Assembly (NCBI RefSeq): GCF_051900535.1
Contig: NZ_JBHZGI010000001.1
Coordinates: forward strand, 1,178,001 to 1,242,000
Direction of reading: 5' to 3'
Source of the DNA: Frateuria_A sp051900535
Lineage (GTDB): Bacteria > Pseudomonadota > Gammaproteobacteria > Xanthomonadales > Rhodanobacteraceae
DNA: 64,000 bases
The notes under the pieces were generated by a model. It did not search any database. It saw only the letters and a program-made list of their open reading frames with translations, and was not told where the DNA came from. Shown piece by piece: positions 17,748 to 26,444 of this stretch (its first letter is position 1; each line of letters opens with the position of its first letter). Both the position numbers and the translations under genes were made by a program.

Positions 17748-18797
17748 ATGGACAGCAACACCCCGCTCGGCCGCAAGGTCACCGTGAGCGACATCGCCGC
17801 CGGCTGCGGCGTCTCGCGCGCGACCGTCTCACTGGTGCTGCGCGGCAGCCCGCTGGTCAACAAGGACACCCGCGCGCGCGTCGAAGAGGAACTGCGCAAA
17901 CAGAACTACGTTTACAACCGCGCCGCCGCCAACCTGCGCCGACGCACGTCGTCGTCGATCGCGCTGGTCATCAACGAACTGGCCAATCCGTTCTTCGCCG
18001 AATTCGCCGCGGGCGTGGACGACGTGGTGGGCGAGGCGGGAATGGTCACGTTACTCGGCTCGTCCAGCGAATCGCCCAAGCGCGAGCAGGCGGTGCTCGG
18101 CTCGCTCATCGAGCACGGACCCGGCGGCATCATCCTCTCGCCCGCCGAGGGCAGCGACGCCAGCCACGTGCTGGCGGCGGTCGGCGCGCGCACGCCGCTG
18201 CTCGTATTCAACCGCGAGCTTACCGGCGAACAACCCGAATACGCCCACTGGGATTCGCTGGCGCTGGACAACCAGCAGGGCGCGCGCGAGGCCACCGCGC
18301 ACCTGATCGGGCAGGGTCACCGGCGTATTGCGTTTTTCGGCGGCCACGGCGATTCCTCGTCCTGTCGCCAGCGCCGCGCCGGCTATCGCGAGGCGATGAA
18401 GGCCGCCAAATTGCCGGTGGACCCGCACTGGGAAGTCGAATGCCTGCCCACGCGCCTGGATGCGGCCCGCTGCGCCGAGGCGCTGTTCGCGGCCGGGCCC
18501 GCGCCCACCGCGGCGGTCTGCTACAACGACGCCGTGGCGCTGGGCCTGATGCACGGACTGGCCGAACGCGGACTCACGCCGGGACGCGACTTCGCCCTCA
18601 CCGGCTTCGACGACATCGCCGAAGCAGGGCTTTCCACCCCTTCGCTCACCACGCTCGCCGCCGCGCCACGTGCGCGCGGTCGACAGGCCGCGCAGATGCT
18701 GCTCGAGCGCCTGCGCGACCCGGAAGCCGAAACCCGGCGCATCGTCGCCCCCGTACGCCTGGTGATCCGCGCCAGCAGTTGCCCGCCCACCGCCTGA
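17748..18797 (+). CDS. LacI family transcriptional regulator of mannose utilisation
   Basis: The 349-residue protein has an N-terminal LacI helix-turn-helix (TVSDIAAGCGVSRATVSLVLRG, about residues 11-33, split by a turn) with the hinge helix region near 45-65. A periplasmic-binding-protein-like effector domain follows (FFAEFAAGVDD, GHRRIAFFGG, AVCYNDAVALGLM, LTGFDDIAEA). By family it should repress in the absence of a sugar ligand. Context points to mannose or a mannoside: it sits between a GH92 mannosidase and a permease-fructokinase-mannose isomerase operon. Two identical palindromes lie upstream. The permease starts 20 bases after its stop, so it is probably co-transcribed with its targets. 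Confidence 0.93.
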   Translation: MDSNTPLGRKVTVSDIAAGCGVSRATVSLVLRGSPLVNKDTRARVEEELRKQNYVYNRAAANLRRRTSSSIALVINELANPFFAEFAAGVDDVVGEAGMVTLLGSSSESPKREQAVLGSLIEHGPGGIILSPAEGSDASHVLAAVGARTPLLVFNRELTGEQPEYAHWDSLALDNQQGAREATAHLIGQGHRRIAFFGGHGDSSSCRQRRAGYREAMKAAKLPVDPHWEVECLPTRLDAARCAEALFAAGPAPTAAVCYNDAVALGLMHGLAERGLTPGRDFALTGFDDIAEAGLSTPSLTTLAAAPRARGRQAAQMLLERLRDPEAETRRIVAPVRLVIRASSCPPTA

Positions 18798-18817
18798 CCA
18801 GGACTTAAGGAGTCCCC

Positions 18818-20140
18818 ATGGCCATCATGCAAGCCCCCAACCGCCCACCCGCCGCACCGGCGGACGCGCCGCGCGAGCACTACACGACGTACCCGGCGGC
18901 GCTCGCCGTGGTTACCTCGATCTTCTTCATGTGGGGCTTCCTTACCTGCCTGAACGACATCCTGATCCCGCACCTGAAGGCGTTGTTCGAGCTGAACTAC
19001 AAACAGGCGATGGCCGTCCAGCTAACGTTTTTCGGCGCCTACTTCCTGATGTCGCTGCCGGCAGGACGATTGGTCGCGCACCTGGGCTACAAGCTCGGCA
19101 TCGTGGCGGGCCTGGCGATCGCGGGCCTGGGTGCGGCGGGATTCTGGCCGGCGGCGGGCATGCATTCGTACCTGGCGTTCCTGGGTGCACTGTTCGTGCT
19201 CGCCACTGGCATCACGGTCCTGCAGGTAGCGGCCAATCCTTACGTGGCGCTGCTCGGGCCCGAGCGCACGAGCTCCAGCCGGCTGACGCTGGCGCAGGCG
19301 CTCAACTCTTTTGGCACGTTCCTGGCCCCGCATTTCGGCGGGCTGTTGATCCTGTCGGTGGCGGTGAAAAGCTCGCTGGAGGTCACCCAGCTCTCGCCCG
19401 CCGAACAACTGGTCTACCGGGCACAGGAGGCGCAGGCGGTGCAGGGTCCCTACCTGGGCCTGGCCATCGCGCTGTTCGTGCTGGCGGTGCTGGTGTACCT
19501 GTTCCGCCTGCCCACGCTTGAGGAAGCCACCGAACAGGCCGACCGCGGACACCACACGCTCCTCGATGCACTGCGCATCCCGCACGTCCTGTTCGGCGTG
19601 ATCGCGATCTTCTGCTATGTAGGCGCGGAGGTGGCCATCGGCAGCTTCATGGTCAATTACCTGTCGCTGCCGCAGATCGGCAACATGCACGAGACCACTG
19701 CCGCGACCTACGTGTCGTACTACTGGCTGGGCGCGATGATCGGCCGTTTCGCCGGTTCGTGGCTGATGACACGCTACTCGCCGCGCGCGCTGCTGGCCTT
19801 GTTCGCCGCGATCAACATCGCGCTGCTGGCGGTCACCATGAGCACCGCCGGCATGACGGCCACCTGGAGCATCGTGGCGATCGGCCTGTTCAACTCGATC
19901 ATGTTTCCGACCATCTTCACGCTGGGCATCGAGCGGCTCGGGCCGCTGACCGAGAAGGCCTCCAGCCTGCTGATCATGGCCATCGTCGGCGGCGCGGTGA
20001 TCCCGTTCGCCCAGGGCGCACTGGCCGACGCGATCGGCGTGCAGGCCGCCTTCATCCTGCCCGCCGTGTGCTACGCCTACATCGTGTTCTATGGCCTGCG
20101 CGGTTCGCGCATCGTCGGCGCGCCGCTGGAGGACCGATGA
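18818..20140 (+). CDS. MFS sugar permease (FHS/FucP-GluP type)
   Basis: The 440-residue inner-membrane protein has about 12 hydrophobic segments and the fucose/glucose-galactose permease signatures. These are FFMWGFLTCLNDILIP in the first helix, AANPYVALLGPE, and LTLAQALNSFGTFLAPHFGG. FHS-family members are sugar:H+ symporters for fucose, glucose, galactose, mannose or N-acetylglucosamine. A strong ribosome site (AAGGAG) precedes the ATG. Its stop overlaps the fructokinase start by four bases. The neighbouring mannose isomerase suggests mannose as substrate, which is inference. Confidence 0.9.
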   Translation: MAIMQAPNRPPAAPADAPREHYTTYPAALAVVTSIFFMWGFLTCLNDILIPHLKALFELNYKQAMAVQLTFFGAYFLMSLPAGRLVAHLGYKLGIVAGLAIAGLGAAGFWPAAGMHSYLAFLGALFVLATGITVLQVAANPYVALLGPERTSSSRLTLAQALNSFGTFLAPHFGGLLILSVAVKSSLEVTQLSPAEQLVYRAQEAQAVQGPYLGLAIALFVLAVLVYLFRLPTLEEATEQADRGHHTLLDALRIPHVLFGVIAIFCYVGAEVAIGSFMVNYLSLPQIGNMHETTAATYVSYYWLGAMIGRFAGSWLMTRYSPRALLALFAAINIALLAVTMSTAGMTATWSIVAIGLFNSIMFPTIFTLGIERLGPLTEKASSLLIMAIVGGAVIPFAQGALADAIGVQAAFILPAVCYAYIVFYGLRGSRIVGAPLEDR

Positions 20141-21105
20141 GCCGTCCCATCCTCTGCTTCGGCGAGGCGCTGATCGATTTCCACGCCGAGGGCGCCGGCG
20201 CGAACGGCTTTCCGCGCGCGTTCGTGCCCTTCGCCGGGGGTGCGCCGGCCAACGTGGCGGTGGCGGTGGCGCGGCTGGGCGGCATGGCGCGCTTTGCCGG
20301 CATGCTCGCGCAAGATCCGTTCGGCGATTTCCTGCTCGACAGCCTGCAACGCGCCGGCGTGGGCGTGGGCGACGTGGCGCGCACGGACGAAGCCAACACC
20401 GCGCTGGCCTTCGTCAGCCTCGATGCGCGCGGCGAGCGCAGCTTCAACTTCTACCGGCCACCTTCGGCGGACCTGCTGTTCCGCCCCCGGCACTTCCGTG
20501 CGGAGGCGTTCGACGGCCTCGCCGTCTTCCATGTCTGTTCCAACAGCATGACCGACCCGGACCTGGCCGAGACCACCCGCGAGGGCATGCGTCGCGCGCA
20601 GGCCGCCGGCGCGCTGGTGAGCTTCGACCTCAACCTGCGCCCGGCGCTGTGGCCGCGCGAGTCGAACCCGCGCCCGCTTGTGTGGCCGGCGCTGCACCTG
20701 GCGGACGTGGTCAAGCTGTGCGCCGAGGAGTTCGCCTGGCTGGCCGAGGACGGCGCGCTGCTCAATCGCCTGTGGCGCGGTCGTACGCGCCTGCTGGTGG
20801 TGACCGACGGCCCGCGGCCGCTGCGCTGGTTCCGCCGCGACGGGAGCGGTGAAATGCCCTGCCCGCAGGTCGAAGCGGTCGACACCACCGCCGCCGGCGA
20901 TGCCTTCGTTGGCGGCCTGCTGTACAAGCTCGCGACGCTCGGGAACGCGGACGCCTTCGACGTGTTGTTGCGCGACGAGCCGGCCCTGCACGAGATGCTC
21001 GCCTTCGCCGCCGCCTGCGGCGCACTCACCGTCACCCGCCAGGGCTCGTTCACCGCGATGCCCGGTGCGGCGGAAGTCGACGCCTTCCTGGAATCACACC
21101 GATGA
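20137..21105 (+). CDS. PfkB family carbohydrate kinase, probable fructokinase
   Basis: The 322-residue kinase has PfkB signature 1 region (FAGGAPANVAVAVARLGG) and signature 2 with the catalytic Asp in DTTAAGDAFVGGLLYKL. The N-terminal CFGEALIDF is the usual opening of bacterial fructokinases. It would phosphorylate fructose at C6 with ATP. Both ends overlap neighbours by four bases (ATGA with the permease before and the isomerase after), so the three genes are translationally coupled. With an AGE-type mannose isomerase next door, it completes mannose to fructose to fructose-6-phosphate. A 2-keto-3-deoxygluconate or other sugar substrate cannot be excluded. Confidence 0.88.
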   Translation: MSRPILCFGEALIDFHAEGAGANGFPRAFVPFAGGAPANVAVAVARLGGMARFAGMLAQDPFGDFLLDSLQRAGVGVGDVARTDEANTALAFVSLDARGERSFNFYRPPSADLLFRPRHFRAEAFDGLAVFHVCSNSMTDPDLAETTREGMRRAQAAGALVSFDLNLRPALWPRESNPRPLVWPALHLADVVKLCAEEFAWLAEDGALLNRLWRGRTRLLVVTDGPRPLRWFRRDGSGEMPCPQVEAVDTTAAGDAFVGGLLYKLATLGNADAFDVLLRDEPALHEMLAFAAACGALTVTRQGSFTAMPGAAEVDAFLESHR

Positions 21106-22313
21106 CCACCCTGCCCGACTTCCGCAGCGAGAGCTTCCTGCGCGAGCACATCGCCCGGACCATGGCGTTCTACCACCCGCGCGCGATCGACCCGGCCGGC
21201 GGCTTTTTCCACTACTTCAAGGACGACGGCACGATCTACGACCGCAGCCATCGCCACCTGGTCAGCAGCACGCGTTTCGTCTTCAACTACGCGCTGGCGG
21301 CGATCGAATTCGAGGACACCGATTACCTCGAAGCCGCGCGCCATGGCCTGCGCTACCTGCGCGACGTGCACCGCGACCCCGTCACCGGTGGCTACGCCTG
21401 GACGATTGCCGATGGTCGCCCAGACGATCGCACCAACCACGCCTACGGCGTCGCCTTCGTGCTGCTGGCCTGCGCCAGCGCACTGCGCGCGGGACTGGTC
21501 GAGGCGGAACTGTGGATGGACGAGACATGGGCGCTGCTGGAGAAGCACTACTGGGACGCGGCGGCCGGCCTTTACCGTGACGAGGCCGACGCGAACTGGC
21601 AGTTCTCCTCCTATCGCGGCCAGAACGCCAACATGCACATGTGCGAGGCGATGCTGGCTGCCTACCAGGCCAGCAACGACGTGCGCTACCTCGACCGCGC
21701 GCTGCTGCTGGCCGATCACATGACCCGCCGCCAGGCGGCCAAGGCCGGTGGCCTGGTGTGGGAACACTACGACGCCGACTGGAATGTCGACTGGGACTAC
21801 AACCGCGACAACCCGCGCCACCTGTTCCGCCCGTGGGGTTTCCAGCCCGGCCACCAGACCGAGTGGGCCAAGCTGTTGGTGATCCTCGAATCGCACCTGG
21901 CCGAGCGCGGCCGCGAGGAGCGCTGGCTGCTGCCGACTGCCCGCCACTTGTTCGACACCGCGCTGATGCGCGCATGGGATCCGAAGCATGGCGGCATCCA
22001 CTACGGCTTCGCGCCCGACGGAAGCATCTGCGATCCGGACAAGTACTTCTGGGTGCAGGCCGAGTCGCTGGCCGCCGCGGCGTTGCTGCATGCCCGCACC
22101 GGCGAGGCGGTGTATGACCAGTGGTACGAGCGGCTGTGGACTTACGCGTGGCAGCATTTCGTCGACCACGAGCACGGCGCGTGGTACCGCATCCTCACCC
22201 ACGACAACCGCAAGTACGACGACGAGAAGAGTCCGGCCGGCAAGGTCGACTACCACACCATGGGCGCCTGCCACGAAGTACTGGCACTGATCCGCGCGGG
22301 CAGCCAACCGTAA
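21102..22313 (+). CDS. AGE family epimerase/isomerase, probable D-mannose isomerase
   Basis: The 403-residue protein of the N-acylglucosamine 2-epimerase superfamily has an (alpha/alpha)6-barrel. Conserved features are STRFVFNYA, RTNHAYGVAFVLLA, QNANMHMCEAMLAAY, GHQTEWAKLL and DYHTMGACHEVLALI, which supply the catalytic histidines. Xanthomonas-type mannose isomerases that convert free mannose to fructose belong to this group, and the surrounding mannosidase, permease and fructokinase support that activity. It ends the operon; its stop is 14 bases before the M1 peptidase start, so transcription may continue into that gene. Confidence 0.87.
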   Translation: MTTLPDFRSESFLREHIARTMAFYHPRAIDPAGGFFHYFKDDGTIYDRSHRHLVSSTRFVFNYALAAIEFEDTDYLEAARHGLRYLRDVHRDPVTGGYAWTIADGRPDDRTNHAYGVAFVLLACASALRAGLVEAELWMDETWALLEKHYWDAAAGLYRDEADANWQFSSYRGQNANMHMCEAMLAAYQASNDVRYLDRALLLADHMTRRQAAKAGGLVWEHYDADWNVDWDYNRDNPRHLFRPWGFQPGHQTEWAKLLVILESHLAERGREERWLLPTARHLFDTALMRAWDPKHGGIHYGFAPDGSICDPDKYFWVQAESLAAAALLHARTGEAVYDQWYERLWTYAWQHFVDHEHGAWYRILTHDNRKYDDEKSPAGKVDYHTMGACHEVLALIRAGSQP

Positions 22314-22327
22314 ACAGGGGATTTTCG

Positions 22328-24277
22328 ATGAAGGCACTTGCAGTCTGCATGACCGGCGCGCTGGCGCTGGCTACCACCCTCGCCGCGGCAGCCGATGCGC
22401 CGCGCTACGATCCGCTCCAGACCTTCGCGCCGTTCGTCTACCCTGATCCGGTCAACGCCTACCGCTCGGCCGACGGCAAGCCCGGCCCGCTGTTCTGGCA
22501 GAACCGCGCCGACTACACCATCGAGGCCACACTGGACCCGGCCAGCCGCCTGCTGACCGGCCGCGAGACGATCACCTACACCAACCACAGCCCAAGCGCG
22601 CTGGACGTGCTCTGGCTGCAACTGGACCAGAACCGTTACAGGCCCGATGCGCGCGGCGCTTTCACCAGCGAGTTTCCGACCGAGTTCACCAACGGCTACC
22701 AGATCGCCTCGGTCCAGGTGGAAGATGCCAGCGGCCGCCTGCAACCGGTGAAATGGGTCGTCTCCGACACCCGCATGCAGCTGCGCCTGCCCGAAGCGGT
22801 CAGGCCCAAGGGCGGCAGCGTGCGCGTGCACATCACCTGGAGCTTCACCGTGCCGGGCGAATTCGGCGGCCGCATGGACGTCAACGCCAGCAAGAACGGC
22901 GACATCTTCGAGATCGCCCAGTGGTACCCGCGCCTGTGCGTCTACGACGACCTGCGCGGCTGGGACACCGCGCCCTACCTCAACAGCGAGTTCTACCTGG
23001 AATATGGCGACTTCGATTACAAGGTCACCGTGCCCTCGGACATGATCGTGGCCGGCTCAGGTGAGCTGCTGAACCCGCAGGACGTGCTCACCGCGACGCA
23101 GATCAAGCGCCTGGACGAAGCCCGCCACAGCGACAGGACGGTGATGATCCGCACGCCCGCCGAGGTCACCCAGCCGTCCAGCCGCCCGAAGCAGGGCGGC
23201 ACGCTGACCTGGCACTTCCGCATGCACGACACGCGCGACGTGGCGTTCGGCGCATCCAGGGCGTACGTGTGGGACGCCGCGCGCATCAACCTGCCGCACG
23301 GCAAGACGGCGCTGGCGATGTCGGTCTATCCGGTCGAGAGCGAATGGAGCCGCGCCACCGAGTTTCTCAAGGCCTCGGTCGAATACTTCTCGAAAGAATG
23401 GTTCGCCTATCCGTGGCCGGTGGCAATCAATGAAGCCGGCACTGCCGGCGGCATGGAATACCCGGGCATCACCTTCGACCACAAGCGCGCCAAGGGCGGC
23501 GGCCTGCACGGCCTGATCGCGCACGAGATCGGCCACACCTGGTTCCCGATGATCGTCGGTTCCAACGAGCGCCGCCACGCCTGGATGGATGAGGGTTTCA
23601 ACACCTTCGTCGACATCTACGAGGACGAGGCTTTCAACCACGGCGAGTTCGCACCCAAGCGCGACGGCGAATACGCGCCGCACAAGGGCAACCCGGCCGA
23701 CGAGATCGCCCAGGTGATCGCCGATCCGGACGCGCCGGCCCTGCTCAACGGTGCGGACGAGACGAGCGAGAAGTACCGCCACCCGATCAGCTACTTCAAG
23801 AGCGCCTTCGGCCTGGTGCTGCTGCGCGAACAGATCCTGGGGCCGGAGCGGTTCGACGACGCCTTCCGCAAGTACATCGCCACCTGGGCCTTCCACCATC
23901 CTTCGCCGTCGGATTTCTTCCGCTTCATGGAAAGCGAATCGGGCGAGGACCTGGGCTGGTTCTGGCGCGGCTGGTACCAGCACAACTGGACGTTCGACAT
24001 GGCGGTACGCAAGGTCGAGCCGGTCGATGGCGGCTGGTCGCACGGCGCGGCGGTAACGGTGGCGAACCTGGACCGGCTCGTCCTGCCGAACACGCTGCGG
24101 CTGACCTATGACGACGGCAGCACGAAGGACGTGCGCGTGCCGGTGGAGACCTGGCAGCAGCATCGGCAGTACGTGGTGCGGGTGACCGGGTCGCGCAAGG
24201 TGGTGTCGGTGGCGCTGGATCCGGAACACGGGTTGCCGGAAGCCGACCGCTCCAACGACGTTTTGAAGGTGAAGTAG
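22328..24277 (+). CDS. Secreted M1 family zinc metallopeptidase
   Basis: The 649-residue protein starts with a signal peptide (cleavage near residue 22, LAAAADA). An M1 N-terminal beta domain (about 60-245) and the catalytic domain follow. The exopeptidase motif region is GTAGGMEYPG (371-380), and the zinc site is HEIGH at 399-403 with Glu 422 in WMDEGFNTF. The GTAGGMEYPG form, rather than GAMEN, is usual in this large bacterial M1 subgroup, which often works on peptides in the periplasm or outside the cell. The ATG at 22328 is preceded by AGGGGA; the longer frame from 22121 overlaps the isomerase gene. It may be co-transcribed with the mannose operon, but a functional link is not evident. 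Confidence 0.9.
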   Translation: MKALAVCMTGALALATTLAAAADAPRYDPLQTFAPFVYPDPVNAYRSADGKPGPLFWQNRADYTIEATLDPASRLLTGRETITYTNHSPSALDVLWLQLDQNRYRPDARGAFTSEFPTEFTNGYQIASVQVEDASGRLQPVKWVVSDTRMQLRLPEAVRPKGGSVRVHITWSFTVPGEFGGRMDVNASKNGDIFEIAQWYPRLCVYDDLRGWDTAPYLNSEFYLEYGDFDYKVTVPSDMIVAGSGELLNPQDVLTATQIKRLDEARHSDRTVMIRTPAEVTQPSSRPKQGGTLTWHFRMHDTRDVAFGASRAYVWDAARINLPHGKTALAMSVYPVESEWSRATEFLKASVEYFSKEWFAYPWPVAINEAGTAGGMEYPGITFDHKRAKGGGLHGLIAHEIGHTWFPMIVGSNERRHAWMDEGFNTFVDIYEDEAFNHGEFAPKRDGEYAPHKGNPADEIAQVIADPDAPALLNGADETSEKYRHPISYFKSAFGLVLLREQILGPERFDDAFRKYIATWAFHHPSPSDFFRFMESESGEDLGWFWRGWYQHNWTFDMAVRKVEPVDGGWSHGAAVTVANLDRLVLPNTLRLTYDDGSTKDVRVPVETWQQHRQYVVRVTGSRKVVSVALDPEHGLPEADRSNDVLKVK

Positions 24278-24309
24278 CCGGCAAATCGCCCGCATCCGCC
24301 TGTCGGCAC

Positions 24310-24356
24310 CTTCCCCCGTTCACATGGGAAGGTGCCCGAAGGGCGAACGGGGGAAG
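24310..24356. repeat. Inverted repeat between convergent genes
   Basis: A 12-bp perfect inverted repeat (CTTCCCCCGTTC, 24310-24321; GAACGGGGGAAG, 24345-24356) lies between the M1 peptidase and the convergent polymerase gene. A smaller hairpin lies inside. There is no T-run, so it may be a dispersed repeat or a factor-independent stop without tail. Confidence 0.6.
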
Positions 24357-24363
24357 CCTCCCT

Positions 24364-25293
24364 TCAGCCCTTCGGCAACCGCTGCTGCAACTTCGCCATC
24401 CCGTCCCACGGATCGGCCTTCAGGCTTTTCGCCCGCTCCAGCGCCGCTTGCATGCCGAACGCAGCGCCGCTCGCAACCTTCCCCAACTCTTCCCACCGCA
24501 GCGGCATCGCCACCGGCGCGCCGTCCCGCGCCCGCAGCGACCAGCTGCACACGCTGGTCGCCCCGCGCGCGTTGCGCAGCCAATCGATGAAGATCTTTCC
24601 TTCGCGCTGCGCCTTGCTCGCCGTGGCGATGTAGCGATCGGGCGCACGCTCGACCATCGCGTCGGCCACCCGCTCGCAGAAGTCTTTCACCGTTTGCCAG
24701 CCAGGCCCGCGCCGGAACGGCACCACCACGTGCAGTCCCTTGCCGCCGCTGGTGCGCACGAAGCTCGTCAACTGCATCCCGTCCAGCAGGTCGCGGATGC
24801 CGCGCGCCCCTTCCACCACCGCTTCCCACGCGACACCGGGGGCGGGGTCCAGGTCCAGCACAATGCGGTCTGGCGAGTCGGGCTTGTCCACCCGCGAACC
24901 CCAGGGATGGAACTCGATGGTGTTCATCTGCACCAGCTGCAGCAGGCCCTTGCGGTCGCGGATATAGACGTAGTCGTCCTCGCCACCGCCCTTTTCCTCC
25001 AGCGGGATGGGACGCACGCTGGAGCCAAGCTTGGCGGCGTGGTGCTTCTGGAAGAAACACGCGCTGTCGGTGCCGCCGGGGCAGCGCACCATCGACAGCG
25101 GCCGGTTGATCAGCTCGGGGAGGATCCAGTCGGCGACCGCCGCGTAATAGGCGGCGACCTCACCCTTGGTGATGCCGTCGTCCGGATAGACCACGCGCGC
25201 GGGATGGGTGATCCGGACGCCATCGACGTCGACGGGTGTGTCGGCGCGCGACCGGCTGCTGGAAATCCCGGTGGATTGTTCGCGTGCGCTCAC
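24364..25293 (-). CDS. LigD-type NHEJ polymerase domain protein (standalone primase-polymerase)
   Basis: The 309-residue protein matches the polymerase module of bacterial DNA ligase D, an archaeo-eukaryotic primase-type enzyme that fills ends and adds nucleotides in non-homologous end joining. Visible motifs are THPARVVYPDDGITKGEVAAYY, divided over the N-terminal lobe, the metal-binding DLD at about 147-149 (VLDLDPAPG) and SGGKGLHVVVP at about 182-192. LigD proteins usually fuse this module to ATP-dependent ligase and phosphoesterase domains. Here neither is present, and none is encoded in the rest of the window. Ku is encoded 85 bases upstream on the same strand. A start downstream of 25293 is possible. 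Confidence 0.88.
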   Translation of the reverse strand: MSAREQSTGISSSRSRADTPVDVDGVRITHPARVVYPDDGITKGEVAAYYAAVADWILPELINRPLSMVRCPGGTDSACFFQKHHAAKLGSSVRPIPLEEKGGGEDDYVYIRDRKGLLQLVQMNTIEFHPWGSRVDKPDSPDRIVLDLDPAPGVAWEAVVEGARGIRDLLDGMQLTSFVRTSGGKGLHVVVPFRRGPGWQTVKDFCERVADAMVERAPDRYIATASKAQREGKIFIDWLRNARGATSVCSWSLRARDGAPVAMPLRWEELGKVASGAAFGMQAALERAKSLKADPWDGMAKLQQRLPKG

Positions 25294-25311
25294 GTGTTTC
25301 GCCGCCTCGTG

Positions 25312-25373
25312 TGTAGGAGCGCACCTGTGCGCGACCGTGATGTCTCCCAGTCGCGCGCGGGTGCGCTCCCGCC
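25312..25373. repeat. REP-like element (GTAGGAGCGCACCTGTGCG)
   Basis: An imperfect inverted repeat whose left arm reads GTAGGAGCGCACCTGTGCG and whose right arm reads roughly CGCGCGGGTGCGCTCCCGC. The arms flank a spacer of about 20 bases. A second copy with a near-identical left arm is at 60407-60460. It fills the space between ku and the polymerase gene. Confidence 0.65.
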
Positions 25374-25378
25374 GGGAG

Positions 25379-26335
25379 TCATCCGGCCTTGCGCCCCTTG
25401 CGCGTGGCAGTGGCTTTCTTGGCGGGGCTCTTGCGCGAGGCCTTCTTGGCCGCCGGTTCGGCCTTCTTGGGCGATGCCTTCTTCGCCGCGGGCTTCTTCT
25501 CCGCCTTCTCCTCGTCCTTGCCCTTGGCCGGCGTGCGCTGCTTGCCCTCGATGCTCTTCTTCAAGAGCGCCATGAAATCGACCACGTTGGTGGTGGCATT
25601 GGCGTGCGCGGGCTCCTCTTCCTCCAGCGTGGTGGTGACGCCCTTGCTCTTGAGTCGCTGCTCGATCACCGCGGTCAGACGCTCGCGGAACTCGTCCTTG
25701 TATTTCTCCGGCTCGAACTTGCCCGACATCGACTCGATCAGCTCGCCTGCCATGTCCAGCTCACGGTCGCTGATGCGGTACTCCGAGGCCGCCTTGTCCG
25801 GCAGCGCGTATTCCTCGGCGTCGACCAGTTCCTGCGGGAAGCGCAGCAGGACCAGCATCAGGGCCTCGTCCTGCGGCATCACCGCGCAGAGGTATTCACG
25901 GGTGCGGATCACCACCCGCGCGATGCCGATCTTGCCGGTGCGCTTGAGCGTCTCGCGCAACAGAACGTAACCCTTCTCGGCCTTCTTGCCCGGCACCAGG
26001 AAATAAGGCTTCTCGAAGTAGGCGGGGGTGAGCTGGCCGGCATCGATGAAGGTGTCGATCTCCACCGTTTCGTGCGCCTCGGCGGCGGCACTGCGGATGT
26101 CCGATTCCTCCAGCACCACGTAGTTGCCCTTGGAATATTCGTAAGCCTTGACGATGTCCTTCCAGGGCACCTCTTCGCCCGATTCGGCGTTGACGCGCTC
26201 GTAGCGCACCGGCTGGTTGTTGCGCTGGTCGAGCATGCGGAAATGCAGGTCGACCTTGCGCTCGGCGGTCATCAGGCGGATCGGGACGTTCAGCAGCCCG
26301 AACGACAGCGTGCCGGTCCAGATGGGGCGAGCCAT
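25379..26335 (-). CDS. ku: Non-homologous end joining protein Ku
   Basis: The 318-residue protein begins MARPIWTGTLSFGLLNVPI, the standard bacterial Ku N-terminus, and contains the Ku core beta-barrel through about residue 250. The last 60 residues form a Lys/Ala/Pro-rich tail (repeated KKA, KKP and KSPAKKA units), a nonspecific DNA-binding extension common in proteobacterial Ku. Ku homodimers ring broken DNA ends and recruit LigD. It is followed on the same strand by the LigD-type polymerase gene, with a REP-like element between them. Confidence 0.95.
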   Translation of the reverse strand: MARPIWTGTLSFGLLNVPIRLMTAERKVDLHFRMLDQRNNQPVRYERVNAESGEEVPWKDIVKAYEYSKGNYVVLEESDIRSAAAEAHETVEIDTFIDAGQLTPAYFEKPYFLVPGKKAEKGYVLLRETLKRTGKIGIARVVIRTREYLCAVMPQDEALMLVLLRFPQELVDAEEYALPDKAASEYRISDRELDMAGELIESMSGKFEPEKYKDEFRERLTAVIEQRLKSKGVTTTLEEEEPAHANATTNVVDFMALLKKSIEGKQRTPAKGKDEEKAEKKPAAKKASPKKAEPAAKKASRKSPAKKATATRKGRKAG

Positions 26336-26444
26336 GGCCTACCTCCATAAGTGGCGGGGCCTGGAGGTTTGACACGCGGCGCGTGCATGAAACGCCAAGG
26401 TTTCCCGCTGGCACCCACGCCAACGATCCTCCAGACTTGGCCTG

